Source: Opitutaceae bacterium (GTDB taxonomy: Bacteria > Verrucomicrobiota > Verrucomicrobiia > Opitutales > Opitutaceae). From it: DNA of 64,000 nucleotides. The stretch spans positions 45,659 through 109,658 of the forward strand of contig PAUB01000022.1 of NCBI GenBank assembly GCA_002713695.1, read 5' to 3'. The position numbers and the translations under genes were made by a program. The notes under the pieces are model-generated. The model was not told where the DNA came from and made no database searches. It saw only the letters and a list, made by a program, of their open reading frames with translations. Of the stretch, positions 1 to 8,917 are shown in pieces. The first letter of the stretch is position 1. Every line of letters begins with the position of its first letter.

Positions 1-1402
1 GTGGGAGAGGCATGTTCACGCCTTTGCTCGCGAGAAACCTTCCCATCTGGCGAGCGCGCACGGTCTCGTAGTGCGCGGCGTGCCGCGCCCGCATCTCTTT
101 TTCCGTCTCGCCTTCTCGAGCCAGTAAAAAGTAATTGTTATCACCGAAATGACGTTGGTTACACTGCCTCGTGTGGGCGTGACACGCCCATTTCTCGTCG
201 AAAGAATCCTCCAGACAGAGGGCGCAGAAATACTTTCCACACGCCTCGATATCGCACTTGACCGCCAGACAATCCGTAAATTCCACAAAAAGCCGCTGAC
301 AACACGGCCTCTTGAAATGGACAGCGTCCTGTAGGTCGCCTATGGGAAGCGACGTCTCGGTCTCGCGTCTTTCGCGTTCGGTCGCGCGTGCGACTTCCGC
401 CTCCCTCTCGAACTCGTCCCTGTGCAGCCTCTGCACGCACGACGTGACGAGGTCTCGGGGTATACCCGACCTCTCGAAACTCGCCTCGGTGTATCTCTCC
501 TCGCACCCTTGCACGACGCACTCGGTCCCCACCAGGTTTCGAGAGATGCCACCGGAGTGGTCCTCGGAGCACCCCTCGCAGAGACCGTGTCCCGCAGAAC
601 AACGAAGTCCGAACACGCTGGGCTCGCGACACCCACCGTAGCGACACGTCGTGTACTCGGCGGTCTTGGCGGCGAGCTCGGCGGTCTTGGTGGCGAGCTC
701 GGCGGTCTTGGCGGCGAGCTCGATGTTCTTGGTGGCGAGCTCGGTGTTCTTGGTGGCGATCTCGGTGGTCTTGGCGTGCAGCGCACGCTCTCCGGCGCCG
801 AAGATGCTCAGCATAGCACGCCTCGCTTCCCGGGAGTCGTACACCGGCGATCGCGCTCGTCGATGAATCGGAGTGGCGTCGGCGTTCTCGTCCGCACTCT
901 CGTCCGCACTCTCGTCCGCACTCTCGTCCGCACTCTCGTCCGCACTCTCGTCGAGCACGATCGGTACACTGTCATCGTCAGAATCGGGGAGCGGAACGTC
1001 CGCGCCGCCGCCGCCGGGGGCACCACCGACGGCACCGGCGCCCACGGCCGCGTCGGCGTCTCCGCGCAAGTTTAAACGACTGCGCGCGCGCCTGAAATTC
1101 TCGCGATCGATCTCGGTGCCCCGGTTCTCCGGAGGATGGGCCGCTTCCCATCGATTCATAGAACCGAAAGCACGACGCCAGTACAGACTCGCCTGTTCCC
1201 TCGCTCTCTTGAAGTGCTGCGGCGCGAAATACTGTCCGCTGTCGTGCACGATCTTCATGTACCGAATTCCATTGGGAGGCTCGTGCCACACCGTGTGCCA
1301 GTAGTGTCGGCCTGAATCGTCCCGCGGATACAGAAAAACTTCCGGAAGCTCGTGCAGTCCGTGCTGCAGGAAGAGTTTACGAAATAAGTCGAGAGACGAC
1401 AT
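1..1402 (-). CDS. RBR/RING-like zinc-binding protein (C-terminus cut by window edge)
   Basis: The frame opens at an ATG preceded by a run of A residues and stays open to the left edge (467 codons), so the C-terminus is missing. After about 145 residues come a DESA repeat (about 150-170) and a seven-residue AAKTAEL-type repeat (about 210-250, probably helical). A cysteine/histidine-rich half follows: CRYGGC, CSAGHGLCEGC, then CDIEACGKYFCALC and CHAHTRQC near 370-412. This spacing resembles RING plus in-between-RING (RBR) ubiquitin ligases, so a virus-encoded E3 is the best guess. The exact RING class and any catalytic cysteine cannot be fixed from the partial sequence. Confidence 0.6.
   Translation of the reverse strand, partial: MSSLDLFRKLFLQHGLHELPEVFLYPRDDSGRHYWHTVWHEPPNGIRYMKIVHDSGQYFAPQHFKRAREQASLYWRRAFGSMNRWEAAHPPENRGTEIDRENFRRARSRLNLRGDADAAVGAGAVGGAPGGGGADVPLPDSDDDSVPIVLDESADESADESADESADESADENADATPIHRRARSPVYDSREARRAMLSIFGAGERALHAKTTEIATKNTELATKNIELAAKTAELATKTAELAAKTAEYTTCRYGGCREPSVFGLRCSAGHGLCEGCSEDHSGGISRNLVGTECVVQGCEERYTEASFERSGIPRDLVTSCVQRLHRDEFEREAEVARATERERRETETSLPIGDLQDAVHFKRPCCQRLFVEFTDCLAVKCDIEACGKYFCALCLEDSFDEKWACHAHTRQCNQRHFGDNNYFLLAREGETEKEMRARHAAHYETVRARQMGRFLASKGVNMPLP
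656..778 (-). repeat. 21-bp in-frame tandem repeat
   Basis: About six imperfect copies of a 21-bp unit inside the RBR-like gene encode the heptad-like AAKTAEL series. The frame is preserved, so this is coding repeat expansion. Confidence 0.75.
891..950 (-). repeat. 12-bp in-frame tandem repeat (DESA)
   Basis: Five copies of a 12-bp unit encode a DESA repeat in the linker of the RBR-like protein. Confidence 0.8.
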
Positions 1403-1599
1403 TTTTTTTTTCTGCCGTGAAAAAAAAAAGGAGGCGCGCGAGTGATGTGACGAAAAGAAAAACGAAAACCAGACTTTTTTTTGCCTTTTTTTTATTTTCC
1501 CGCGCCGCAAAAAAAAAGCCAAAAAAACATGGTCCCGCCGAAAAAAAAATCACTCATCACTCGCGCTCGTCTCTGAAAAAAAAATAGAGTAAAAAAAAA

Positions 1600-2346
1600 A
1601 TGGTATCTCGTGAAGACATCGAACGCGGAGGTCGTCTCGCCGATCGCCTCGACGACGCGATCGTTTTCATCCGGAGAGAAACTCCGACGTTTCACACGGT
1701 GACCGGGAGGATCGACGCCGCGCGTCGTCTCCTCGAAGAGTCCCTCGCCGGTAATTACGAGGAACACGTGTACGAACAGGAACGCCCCGAAGACCGCTGG
1801 ACAATCGCCGGATGGGCGGAGAGTTTCGTGAACGACATGCGTCTTCAGAACCAGGCCGTGGTGGTTGTCGACGTTTTGAACGAAAACAACCTTGCCCTTC
1901 TGGTGAAGTTTTCGAACTTCTGCTCCGCGGTGGACGCGCAGAAGAAGCGATCGAGCGATGAGGCGGTCCCTTCGCCTCCCGCGAAAAAGACGAAGGCAGA
2001 GACGAAGCAATCCGTCGAGGACGTGCCCGCCGCGCTCCGAGACGGCATCGCGAGCGTTCTCGGGTGGGCGACGGGCGTGGACGAGTACGAACGCAACGAC
2101 CTGGTCGAGTGCAAGATACACGCGGCGTGGCACCTCACGCGTCACCTAGACGCGACGGAGCGTCTCGAGGTGCTCGGGGGGCTCAGAGACGACTACGAGA
2201 GCGCGTGCAAGGACGCGGACGGGAAATGGAAGAAGAAGAAGAGACTCGCGTGGGCGGTCGACTGGGTCGACGAGATGATTCAGAACGTGAAGACGGGGGA
2301 ACCCTTCGACGACGTCTTACGCAGCTACTCGTCTCAGAGATACTGA
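1600..2346 (+). CDS. Hypothetical protein with a basic nuclear-localisation-like patch
   Basis: A 248-residue ORF whose ATG directly follows a run of A residues, a start context shared with about a dozen genes here. Family not recognised. It has an N-terminal helical region (about 1-110), a linker carrying PPAKKTKAETK (about 126-136) that resembles a monopartite nuclear localisation signal, and a second helical domain (about 145-248) rich in W, D and K. There are no membrane segments and no cysteine motif. A nuclear accessory protein is an inference from the basic patch only. Confidence 0.75.
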   Translation: MVSREDIERGGRLADRLDDAIVFIRRETPTFHTVTGRIDAARRLLEESLAGNYEEHVYEQERPEDRWTIAGWAESFVNDMRLQNQAVVVVDVLNENNLALLVKFSNFCSAVDAQKKRSSDEAVPSPPAKKTKAETKQSVEDVPAALRDGIASVLGWATGVDEYERNDLVECKIHAAWHLTRHLDATERLEVLGGLRDDYESACKDADGKWKKKKRLAWAVDWVDEMIQNVKTGEPFDDVLRSYSSQRY

Positions 2347-2397
2347 GCGCACGCACACGCCGTATTACCCCCTCTCTCCTCCCTCCGACCGGCGTGG

Positions 2398-3186
2398 CTA
2401 AATTTTTAACTCGTGCAGAGGCACGGCGTACTGCGCCTTGTCTATCGCCTCCATGAGCGTCCTGTAGGCTCGCGTGTATTTGCTCTTTTGAAATCCAAAC
2501 TTCGTCACGGCGTTGAGCGACGGTATGTTCGCCGCTACCGTCTCGTCCACCTCGCACACGCGCGTTCCCTTTATCACGAGCCCCTCGCGAAACAGGTAAA
2601 GAGACGCCAGACACGCGTAATCGCTCTTCATCTTAGACGCGGCGGCGGTTCCCAACGCCGACACGCACAAGACGTGACAATCACGACACCTGAGCGCCAG
2701 CGCGTCTTTCCACGCCGACGAGGCGCCTTCGCACTCTCCGAAGAGGGTCTCCACGACCCTGTAACACTCGCCGTACAGTTTTTCGTTCTTCGTGTCGGCG
2801 AGGTCCGCGCCCGAACGGGTCGTCGTCGGGAACGACGACGCGGGCTCGCGTCGGACGACTTCCCCCCCTCGACGCGAGTCCGCGTCGTCGTCGGAGACGA
2901 CGACGCCCGTCGACGTCTCTCCGTCGTCGTGCACCTCATCGTCGAAGGTCGAGACGCGTCGCTCGGTCAGGGCACCCGATCCGCGCGACGCGTCGTCGGT
3001 TTTATTCTTCTTCTCTCTGCACAGAGAGGTCGTGGATACGAAATCGTACGACGCCATGACGACGTCGCCGACGCACACGCCCGTCAGGGCGCACACGAGA
3101 GCTTCGCCGGTGTTCACGACGTGAGGACACGCGACGCCGCGACATCGGTGTCGCGATCGATCGTCGTTCGCGTCGACGCGACGCAT
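2398..3186 (-). CDS. Hypothetical protein with N-terminal Cys/His zinc-ribbon-like motif
   Basis: A 262-residue ORF. Residues about 14-40 read CRGVACPH followed by a G/V-rich loop and VCALTGVC, a pattern of paired metal ligands like a zinc ribbon. An acidic, serine-rich linker (about 75-125) follows. A C-terminal domain (about 130-262) has CRDCHVLC and ends in basic helices. Zinc ribbons of this kind occur in viral late transcription factors, but I cannot match a named family. It ends 52 bp after the convergent gene at 1600-2346. Confidence 0.7.
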   Translation of the reverse strand: MRRVDANDDRSRHRCRGVACPHVVNTGEALVCALTGVCVGDVVMASYDFVSTTSLCREKKNKTDDASRGSGALTERRVSTFDDEVHDDGETSTGVVVSDDDADSRRGGEVVRREPASSFPTTTRSGADLADTKNEKLYGECYRVVETLFGECEGASSAWKDALALRCRDCHVLCVSALGTAAASKMKSDYACLASLYLFREGLVIKGTRVCEVDETVAANIPSLNAVTKFGFQKSKYTRAYRTLMEAIDKAQYAVPLHELKI

Positions 3187-3247
3187 CTGTGACCGAGACG
3201 TAGATGCGCGTGACCTCCGCGGGGGTTGTTTCTATCGTTCCTCGCGG

Positions 3248-4699
3248 TCAGACCTCGACGGAAACGTAGACCGCGGAGAAGAGAGACACGAATCGTTCCG
3301 TCGCGCGCGCCATCTCGTGAGACGATTCCAACGCCTCGACGAGAACCGACGCGGCTTTCCTCACCGCGTTCATCTCTGCCTCTATCTTAGTCCGTAAGTC
3401 GACGAGCGCGTCTCTCGCGACGCCGACTGACGAGGATTCTTCCTCCACCAACACCGCGGCGTTCGCGACGTCCAGCAAGTTTTCGCGTGCCCGATTCGAA
3501 GCATCCTGGACCCATTCCGCGAGGTTTTGTAATTCGTGCGGCTTGTCTTCGAGTTTTTCGATGACTTGCATCGCCCGTTTCGTTTCTGCGCACGCCTCGT
3601 TCGCCTTTCGCATCTTATCGTCGATTCGCGTCTGTATCGGTTTGACGTCATCGGTCGCGCGAGGACTCCTCGGCGTGTCGGGAACGATCCCCTCGCAGAT
3701 ACGTCGCACGATGTCAGCGTGCGACGGTTTGTGAGGATACGCGGTCCACGCCGCGACGTCGGGCCACCACGCGGCCAAACACTCGTCGGGTCTGGGCGGA
3801 AGATTCTCCTGACACTCCGGGTCCGTTTTCCATCGATACTCGTCGACGAGAAGCTTCCCCTCCTCTTCGAAACCCACGAGACATGGGTTCGGATGGTGTT
3901 CGTGATTGACCGCGAGCGACGGGAACGCGTCGAAGGTCGCCTCGAAATAAGGGTGCAGGACGAGACGCCAAAAACTTTGTTCCGTCGGCCCGTACTTTTG
4001 CGTGAGGTTCTTGTAAAACCCGATGAGGTCGTAGTGACGATCGTGCCTGTCCCCGACGACGGCTCGATCCCAATCGAAGACGACGGGACGATGTCTCGTT
4101 AAAAAACCAGAAACACCTCCTAACGCGATTTCGACGGGTGGATCGAGCGTCTCGACCATGACGTTTGCCCAGTGCATATCGGCGTGCGTGATTTTCGCGT
4201 CGGCGAGCGCCTCGAGCACCGACACCATCTGCGCTGCCATCAGCGCCCTGTCCCGGAACTCGTGACCACTTTTTCTCGTCCACCACGCGTACAGAGGTTG
4301 AGCGTTCGCGAGGTTTCGCATGAAGAGGAACGCGTATTCCCTTTTCGAGTTCACATCGAACGACGCGTGGGTCTCGTACTCGGCGATCCACGGTCGCGCC
4401 CACTCGGGAACTTTGTCGCCGACACGAACGATCGTCGCCGCGAGAAAACAGTCCGCTCGGCGATCGTCCGCGCGTCTCAAATTCTCGATCATCGTCCGAA
4501 CGGCCGCGTTCGCGTCGACCTCCCTCAATCTGTTTTTGTTCGTGGACTTATTTCTGTTCACGGTCATAGGCGTCAGACACACCAGTTTGACGAACTTAGG
4601 CTCGTCGTCGTACGACCCGAGACCCGTCACGGCGTGCTCTCCCCTCGTTTTCCAACTCGGGGTCGATAACTCGATCTTGACGTTTAACGGATCCGTCAT
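3248..4699 (-). CDS. Protein-kinase-like protein with DWD in place of DFG
   Basis: 483 residues. The catalytic-loop equivalent reads ITHADMHWANVM (about 172-183), giving the HxDxxxxN pattern. The magnesium-loop equivalent is VFDWDRA (about 210), with W replacing F and the usual DFG glycine absent. A C-terminal extension (about 340-480) is almost wholly helical and probably coiled coil. The same HxD plus DWD pairing recurs at 48580-49632 and 62471-63820, so this is a viral kinase-like family expanded in this genome. Activity (protein kinase, small-molecule kinase or pseudokinase) is undetermined. A TATA-like box lies 120 bp upstream. Confidence 0.75.
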   Translation of the reverse strand: MTDPLNVKIELSTPSWKTRGEHAVTGLGSYDDEPKFVKLVCLTPMTVNRNKSTNKNRLREVDANAAVRTMIENLRRADDRRADCFLAATIVRVGDKVPEWARPWIAEYETHASFDVNSKREYAFLFMRNLANAQPLYAWWTRKSGHEFRDRALMAAQMVSVLEALADAKITHADMHWANVMVETLDPPVEIALGGVSGFLTRHRPVVFDWDRAVVGDRHDRHYDLIGFYKNLTQKYGPTEQSFWRLVLHPYFEATFDAFPSLAVNHEHHPNPCLVGFEEEGKLLVDEYRWKTDPECQENLPPRPDECLAAWWPDVAAWTAYPHKPSHADIVRRICEGIVPDTPRSPRATDDVKPIQTRIDDKMRKANEACAETKRAMQVIEKLEDKPHELQNLAEWVQDASNRARENLLDVANAAVLVEEESSSVGVARDALVDLRTKIEAEMNAVRKAASVLVEALESSHEMARATERFVSLFSAVYVSVEV

Positions 4700-4818
4700 G
4701 AACGCGTTCGTCCTCGGGAAACGCGAGAGGCGCCGCGACGGTCGACCACCCTACGTGATCGTCGAGACTAACGTTCGCGTCCGTGTCCGTTACCGACGAC
4801 GGTGTCGAGGTCCCGCGG

Positions 4819-4826
4819 TTTATATA
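4819..4826 (-). promoter_or_regulatory. TATA-like box
   Basis: TTTATATA in a GC-rich gap, 120 bp upstream of the kinase-like gene starting at 4699 and about 120 bp upstream of the divergent helicase gene at 4944. It may serve either. Confidence 0.45.
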
Positions 4827-4943
4827 GTCTCCGTTTCTTCGGAACGCGTCGGAATCGCGGACAGGGAGGAGTCGTAAAAATTCTTAAAAGTGAATGTATT
4901 TTCGTGAATAATATCATTTCTGACTTCCAGGGAATTCGTGAAA

Positions 4944-7900
4944 ATGTCTAGTTTTTCGAAAAACGCCGTCGAGGTGACTCGCCTGGCGATTCAGCCTCAC
5001 ATCGCCGACGCGATGAGCGAGGACAAGAGGTACGTTCCGCTGCGCAACCTCGTCGGACCCTTCGAGTTCCCGACCAAACACCTCCGCAGACGACTTCAGA
5101 TCGGCAATCAGCTCCTCGGCGAGTTCAACCCGTACGTCACCGACAGGGAGAAGATGGCGCAGGCGTTCTGCTGCAAGAAGCTTCAGGACCTCATGCTCAA
5201 CGTCTTCTCGAAACTGTACAGGTCGGACGTCGTCGGGTCCGGCGACGACGGCAACAAGGCCGGCGCCGCGAAGAGCAGACAGGTCGAGGCGAAGGGCGCG
5301 TTCTGTCTGGTTCGCGTGCGTCGTTCGGCGATGGACGACGATCCGGACGGCGACCTTCGCGCTGACTGGATGCGCACGCGCGTCGACCTCGCGGAGTCGT
5401 ACTCGATCGTCGAGAAACTCACGTTCTTCATCGAGGTGGTTCGTCGCGAGGGCGCGGAGGAGAACGACGACGGTCCCGGTCTCAAAGACATCGACGACGT
5501 CGTCCAGGGCATATTCCGCGACCTCCAGAGAGACGCGCCGACGAGCGACGAGAACGAACAGAGAAAACGAAAGCGATCCAAGGACATCTTCGACGCGAAC
5601 CAGAACAACCAGAACGCCCTGTTTCACTGCGGCGCCGACAGCAACGACCTCGCGTACACGCTCACGAATCCGACGGACTTCGCGGCCGTCATGCACTCTG
5701 TGGTGGAGCCCGTGTCGGTGAACTTCAGCACGGACCCCAAGATGTCGCTGGGCGACCTCGCGTACGCGCCCTCGAAGCTGTTCGACGCGCAGCGCGTCTA
5801 CGAGCTCACGAGCGAGGAGGGGCATCCGAACGCCGAGCGCATGCCCCACGAGTTCATCGTCGACGTCGACGGACTCGGGACGTGCGTCGACCTGTGCGCG
5901 GGTCTGAGTTTTCGGGTTCTGCCGACGCAGTTTCAGCCGTGCCACTTCCCTCAGATCGCCCTTCCTGACATACGGCGCACGAGAGGATCGGATCTCGTTC
6001 CCGTTCCCGACGACTGTTCGATGAGCCGGACGTCCGGGATACCCCTCGACACGAGCGTGCCCGTGAGGGGCACGTCGGCGTTCGACTCTACGCGTCAGCG
6101 TCTGGCGCGCGATCTCGCGCGACTCGACCTGGAGATCGCGACTCTTCCTCGAGAACGGGCGTTCGCGCGACGCACCGAGTGGCAGACGCGCGCGCTCATC
6201 GTGTTCAAGTCGATCTTTCATCGCCAGTCGAACATCTCCCAGTCGACGCGTCGCGTCATCGAGCTGTGGGAGACGGACACGGAGTCCGAGCGCGCGGACG
6301 GGTCGTTCGGGATCACCGTGACCAACGTCCCGTTCGAGTCGTTCTCGAACCTCGACCTTCAGCAGAACTACCTCGCGAACCTGTACCAGTTCAGCGAGGA
6401 GGTGGGCTTCTACTGTCACCACTCGATGTTCATCCAGATGCTGATCGACTCGCGCTTCGCCGCGCGCAAGGGACCTGGAAAACGACCGCACACGGTCTTG
6501 TACGGCGCTCCGGGAAGCGGGAAATCGCACTGTCTGACGATGACGTCTCGGTGCACGCAGGACTCTCTCAAGAAGACGTTCTGCAACGACCTCGACGCGC
6601 GTTCCAACCTGAACTGGGCGGTTCCCGACCAGACCACGGGAGGCGACCCGACCAACCCCGACACGATCCAGGCGCAGATCGCGATCGTGTGGGACGAGGT
6701 TCCCGCGTCGTACCTCGGCGCGGGCGACAAGACCGGGGCCAAGGGCGAGGGCCAGGACGCCGTCGGACAGATGAAGTCCATGCTCACCAAGGACACCCTG
6801 TCGTACTCGCGGAACGTCGAGGTGCTCAACGCCGACGGGACCAAGGGACGGGGACTTCAGGAACAGGCCATCACGAACGAGTGCGTGTTCCTCGGTGGGA
6901 TGAACCGTCCTCCCATCGATCTCAACCCGGCGTTCAAGCGACGCATCATGTTTCGCGCGTGTTTCCAGTTTCAGCGCGCGGACGGCGTGACCTTCGCGGA
7001 CGCCAAGCTCACGCAGGAGAGGAACGAGACCCGCAACCCTCGGACCATCGGCTGGATCCGCGCGCTCCGCGACAACGCCAGCCTCCACCTGGTCGTGGCG
7101 ACGGCGGAGCACTGCGGGATCATCCGCGAGCCGTGCACGCGCGCGTGGAACCTCGTCGTCGACGACTTCGTCCGCGAGGTCGAGCGCGTCACCTCCATCA
7201 CCGACAAGAACGATCTCATCGAACACGCCGAGCAGAGACTTCGCATGCTCACGCGCATGATCGCCGTGTTCGAGACGTATCAGCGCGACAAACCTTCCGG
7301 GGTGAACGTCCTGACGTTCGATAACGTGATATCGAGGATTCCAGAGGTGGAACGACGGAGCGTCGCGGGCGAACGCCTTTGTCTCGCGGTCCTCAGTTCG
7401 CTCGAGGATTCCATCTTCCCCCTCACGCACAGGATCGTCGTCAACGCGGTTCGGTCCAGGTGGGCGAACCTCGAAGAGTGCGACGAGGTGGTCCACGAGA
7501 CGAGAGGTCGCCCGACGGGTCGGTACGCGAAACTGCCCGTCGAACCGAAGGCGACGAACCGCCCGAACGTCAGACACAACGAGTCCATCGTCAAGTGCGG
7601 CGCGCGAATTCTCCAGGAGAACCTCGCGTCGATCATCGCGGGAGACTCGGTCAAGTATAATCTGGAGGGCGCTGACGCGCTCGCTCGCGCCGCCGTCGAA
7701 GAGTTGTCGACGGTCACGTGTCCCGACCACCCCGTCGTCGTGTGCAGAGAGGACCCCGAAGCTGCCGACGGGTCCGTCGCCGTCTATTTCTCGCTCACGC
7801 GTCTCGATAACGCGTCCGCGTCCGTCGCGGACGTCGTGCGAAAGTTGGCGAAGCGGGGGAGGACGCAGCTCATGATGAACGCGCACCGGGTAGACGAAGA

Positions 7901-8138
7901 CAGGCTGCTCCCGCAGTACCCCGCGCACATGGACGACGGTCTGAACGACGCGCCGCCGATCGACGACGACCTGTACGCGAGACGGTGCGAGAGTCTGTTC
8001 ATCGATCCGAACGACGAGGAAGTTCGCGTCAAGTATCACCACGCGACGACGACGACGAACGCGAGGGCGACGATCGAACGCGCGTACCCCCGAGATTTCG
8101 TGCGAGCGACGATGTCGGGATCGTCTCGAGCGACGTGA
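4944..8138 (+). CDS. SF3-like (D5-like) replicative helicase
   Basis: 1064 residues. I chose the ATG at 4944; the frame also contains a GTG two codons upstream. A P-loop GAPGSGKS lies near residue 520 and a Walker B IVWDE near 581. Then come a KSMLTKDTLSYSRN segment and a sensor-like GGMNRPPIDLNPAFKRRI near 650, in the order seen in superfamily 3 / D5-type primase-helicase ATPases. The roughly 500-residue N-terminal region has no primase motif that I recognise. The likely role is unwinding at replication forks. The protein is long for the family, and the antisense strand is open over most of its length because of the GC bias. Confidence 0.75.
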   Translation: MSSFSKNAVEVTRLAIQPHIADAMSEDKRYVPLRNLVGPFEFPTKHLRRRLQIGNQLLGEFNPYVTDREKMAQAFCCKKLQDLMLNVFSKLYRSDVVGSGDDGNKAGAAKSRQVEAKGAFCLVRVRRSAMDDDPDGDLRADWMRTRVDLAESYSIVEKLTFFIEVVRREGAEENDDGPGLKDIDDVVQGIFRDLQRDAPTSDENEQRKRKRSKDIFDANQNNQNALFHCGADSNDLAYTLTNPTDFAAVMHSVVEPVSVNFSTDPKMSLGDLAYAPSKLFDAQRVYELTSEEGHPNAERMPHEFIVDVDGLGTCVDLCAGLSFRVLPTQFQPCHFPQIALPDIRRTRGSDLVPVPDDCSMSRTSGIPLDTSVPVRGTSAFDSTRQRLARDLARLDLEIATLPRERAFARRTEWQTRALIVFKSIFHRQSNISQSTRRVIELWETDTESERADGSFGITVTNVPFESFSNLDLQQNYLANLYQFSEEVGFYCHHSMFIQMLIDSRFAARKGPGKRPHTVLYGAPGSGKSHCLTMTSRCTQDSLKKTFCNDLDARSNLNWAVPDQTTGGDPTNPDTIQAQIAIVWDEVPASYLGAGDKTGAKGEGQDAVGQMKSMLTKDTLSYSRNVEVLNADGTKGRGLQEQAITNECVFLGGMNRPPIDLNPAFKRRIMFRACFQFQRADGVTFADAKLTQERNETRNPRTIGWIRALRDNASLHLVVATAEHCGIIREPCTRAWNLVVDDFVREVERVTSITDKNDLIEHAEQRLRMLTRMIAVFETYQRDKPSGVNVLTFDNVISRIPEVERRSVAGERLCLAVLSSLEDSIFPLTHRIVVNAVRSRWANLEECDEVVHETRGRPTGRYAKLPVEPKATNRPNVRHNESIVKCGARILQENLASIIAGDSVKYNLEGADALARAAVEELSTVTCPDHPVVVCREDPEAADGSVAVYFSLTRLDNASASVADVVRKLAKRGRTQLMMNAHRVDEDRLLPQYPAHMDDGLNDAPPIDDDLYARRCESLFIDPNDEEVRVKYHHATTTTNARATIERAYPRDFVRATMSGSSRAT

Positions 8139-8183
8139 GGGAGGGGCGATTACTTAAAACAAAAACGAACGAACGACGTCTGA

Positions 8184-8420
8184 ATGATCGGAGTGTTCGG
8201 GGTGTTCGTCGGGGACGCGACGCCGCCACCGTCGGGACTCGTTCTCGCGATCGCGGCGGTCGCTGCGATCGCTGCGATCGCTGCGATCGCTGCGATCGCG
8301 GCGGTCGTGTTCGCGTCTTTCTTACCGTTCACGTCGACGTCCACCGTGTCGGACTTTAGGTTTCGGACTCGAAAAAGACGCGAGAGGATATTTTTCGAGA
8401 ATTCTACGCTACATCTTTGA
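8184..8420 (+). CDS. Possible small single-pass membrane protein built on a 9-bp repeat
   Basis: A 78-residue ORF with a central Ala/Ile-rich hydrophobic stretch (about 20-45) and a basic C-terminus, lying between two same-strand genes. The hydrophobic stretch is encoded by a 9-bp tandem repeat that is also open in other frames, so coding potential is weak. Confidence 0.3.
   Translation: MIGVFGVFVGDATPPPSGLVLAIAAVAAIAAIAAIAAIAAVVFASFLPFTSTSTVSDFRFRTRKRRERIFFENSTLHL
8249..8311. repeat. 9-bp tandem repeat
   Basis: About seven copies of a GCTGCGATC-type unit rich in CGATCG. Read on the plus strand it gives an AAI repeat. Confidence 0.75.
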
Positions 8421-8480
8421 CGCGGTCGACAAAAAAAAACACTTCGACCCGCGCGCGCACGCGATAAGATTAAAAAAAAA

Positions 8481-8888
8481 ATGTCGACGGCGGCTATTCA
8501 CGACGACGCGCGCGCGCGAAGAATTAACTCGCTTCGCGAAAAAATGCACAGAACGCCGAGATCGGGGTGGAAAGACGATCCGACGCGAACGCAGTTCGAC
8601 CTCGGCGTCGTCCTGATGGCCTCGGGACGAGACGTGACGGACGACTACGTCGAAGGGTTCGAACTCGTTCGTGCGGCGCACGATATGAAGAACACCAACG
8701 CCACCGCGTACCTCCGTTTCATGGCGGACGTCGCCCCCGACGCGTTCGACGTGGTCTCGGAGATCGGAGACGAGAGGCGCCGTCTTCTGCGATCGCTCGC
8801 GTCCCGCCCCGCGCAGGAGCAGGAGGAACGAGAGCGACGACGATCGTCGCGGCGCGCGCCCGATGTCGGTTCGACCGACGAAGAATAG
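8481..8888 (+). CDS. Hypothetical small helical protein
   Basis: A 135-residue ORF whose ATG follows a run of A residues. The middle (about 30-100) is predicted helical, and the last 35 residues are charged (E/R-rich). There are no membrane segments or metal motifs. No family recognised. It is convergent with the gene at 8918-10993, 29 bp away. Confidence 0.65.
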   Translation: MSTAAIHDDARARRINSLREKMHRTPRSGWKDDPTRTQFDLGVVLMASGRDVTDDYVEGFELVRAAHDMKNTNATAYLRFMADVAPDAFDVVSEIGDERRRLLRSLASRPAQEQEERERRRSSRRAPDVGSTDEE

Positions 8889-8917
8889 TAGTCGTGCACG
8901 GCGCGTTTCGGCGCGTT

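Noticed and set aside
4914..8042. 1042-codon antisense ORF
   Set aside because: It is the mirror of the SF3 helicase, kept open by GC bias. Its composition (R/V/D/H-rich) is typical of antisense frames and it has no motifs.
8150..8344. Minus-strand 64-residue ORF
   Set aside because: Only the reverse reading of the 9-bp repeat.
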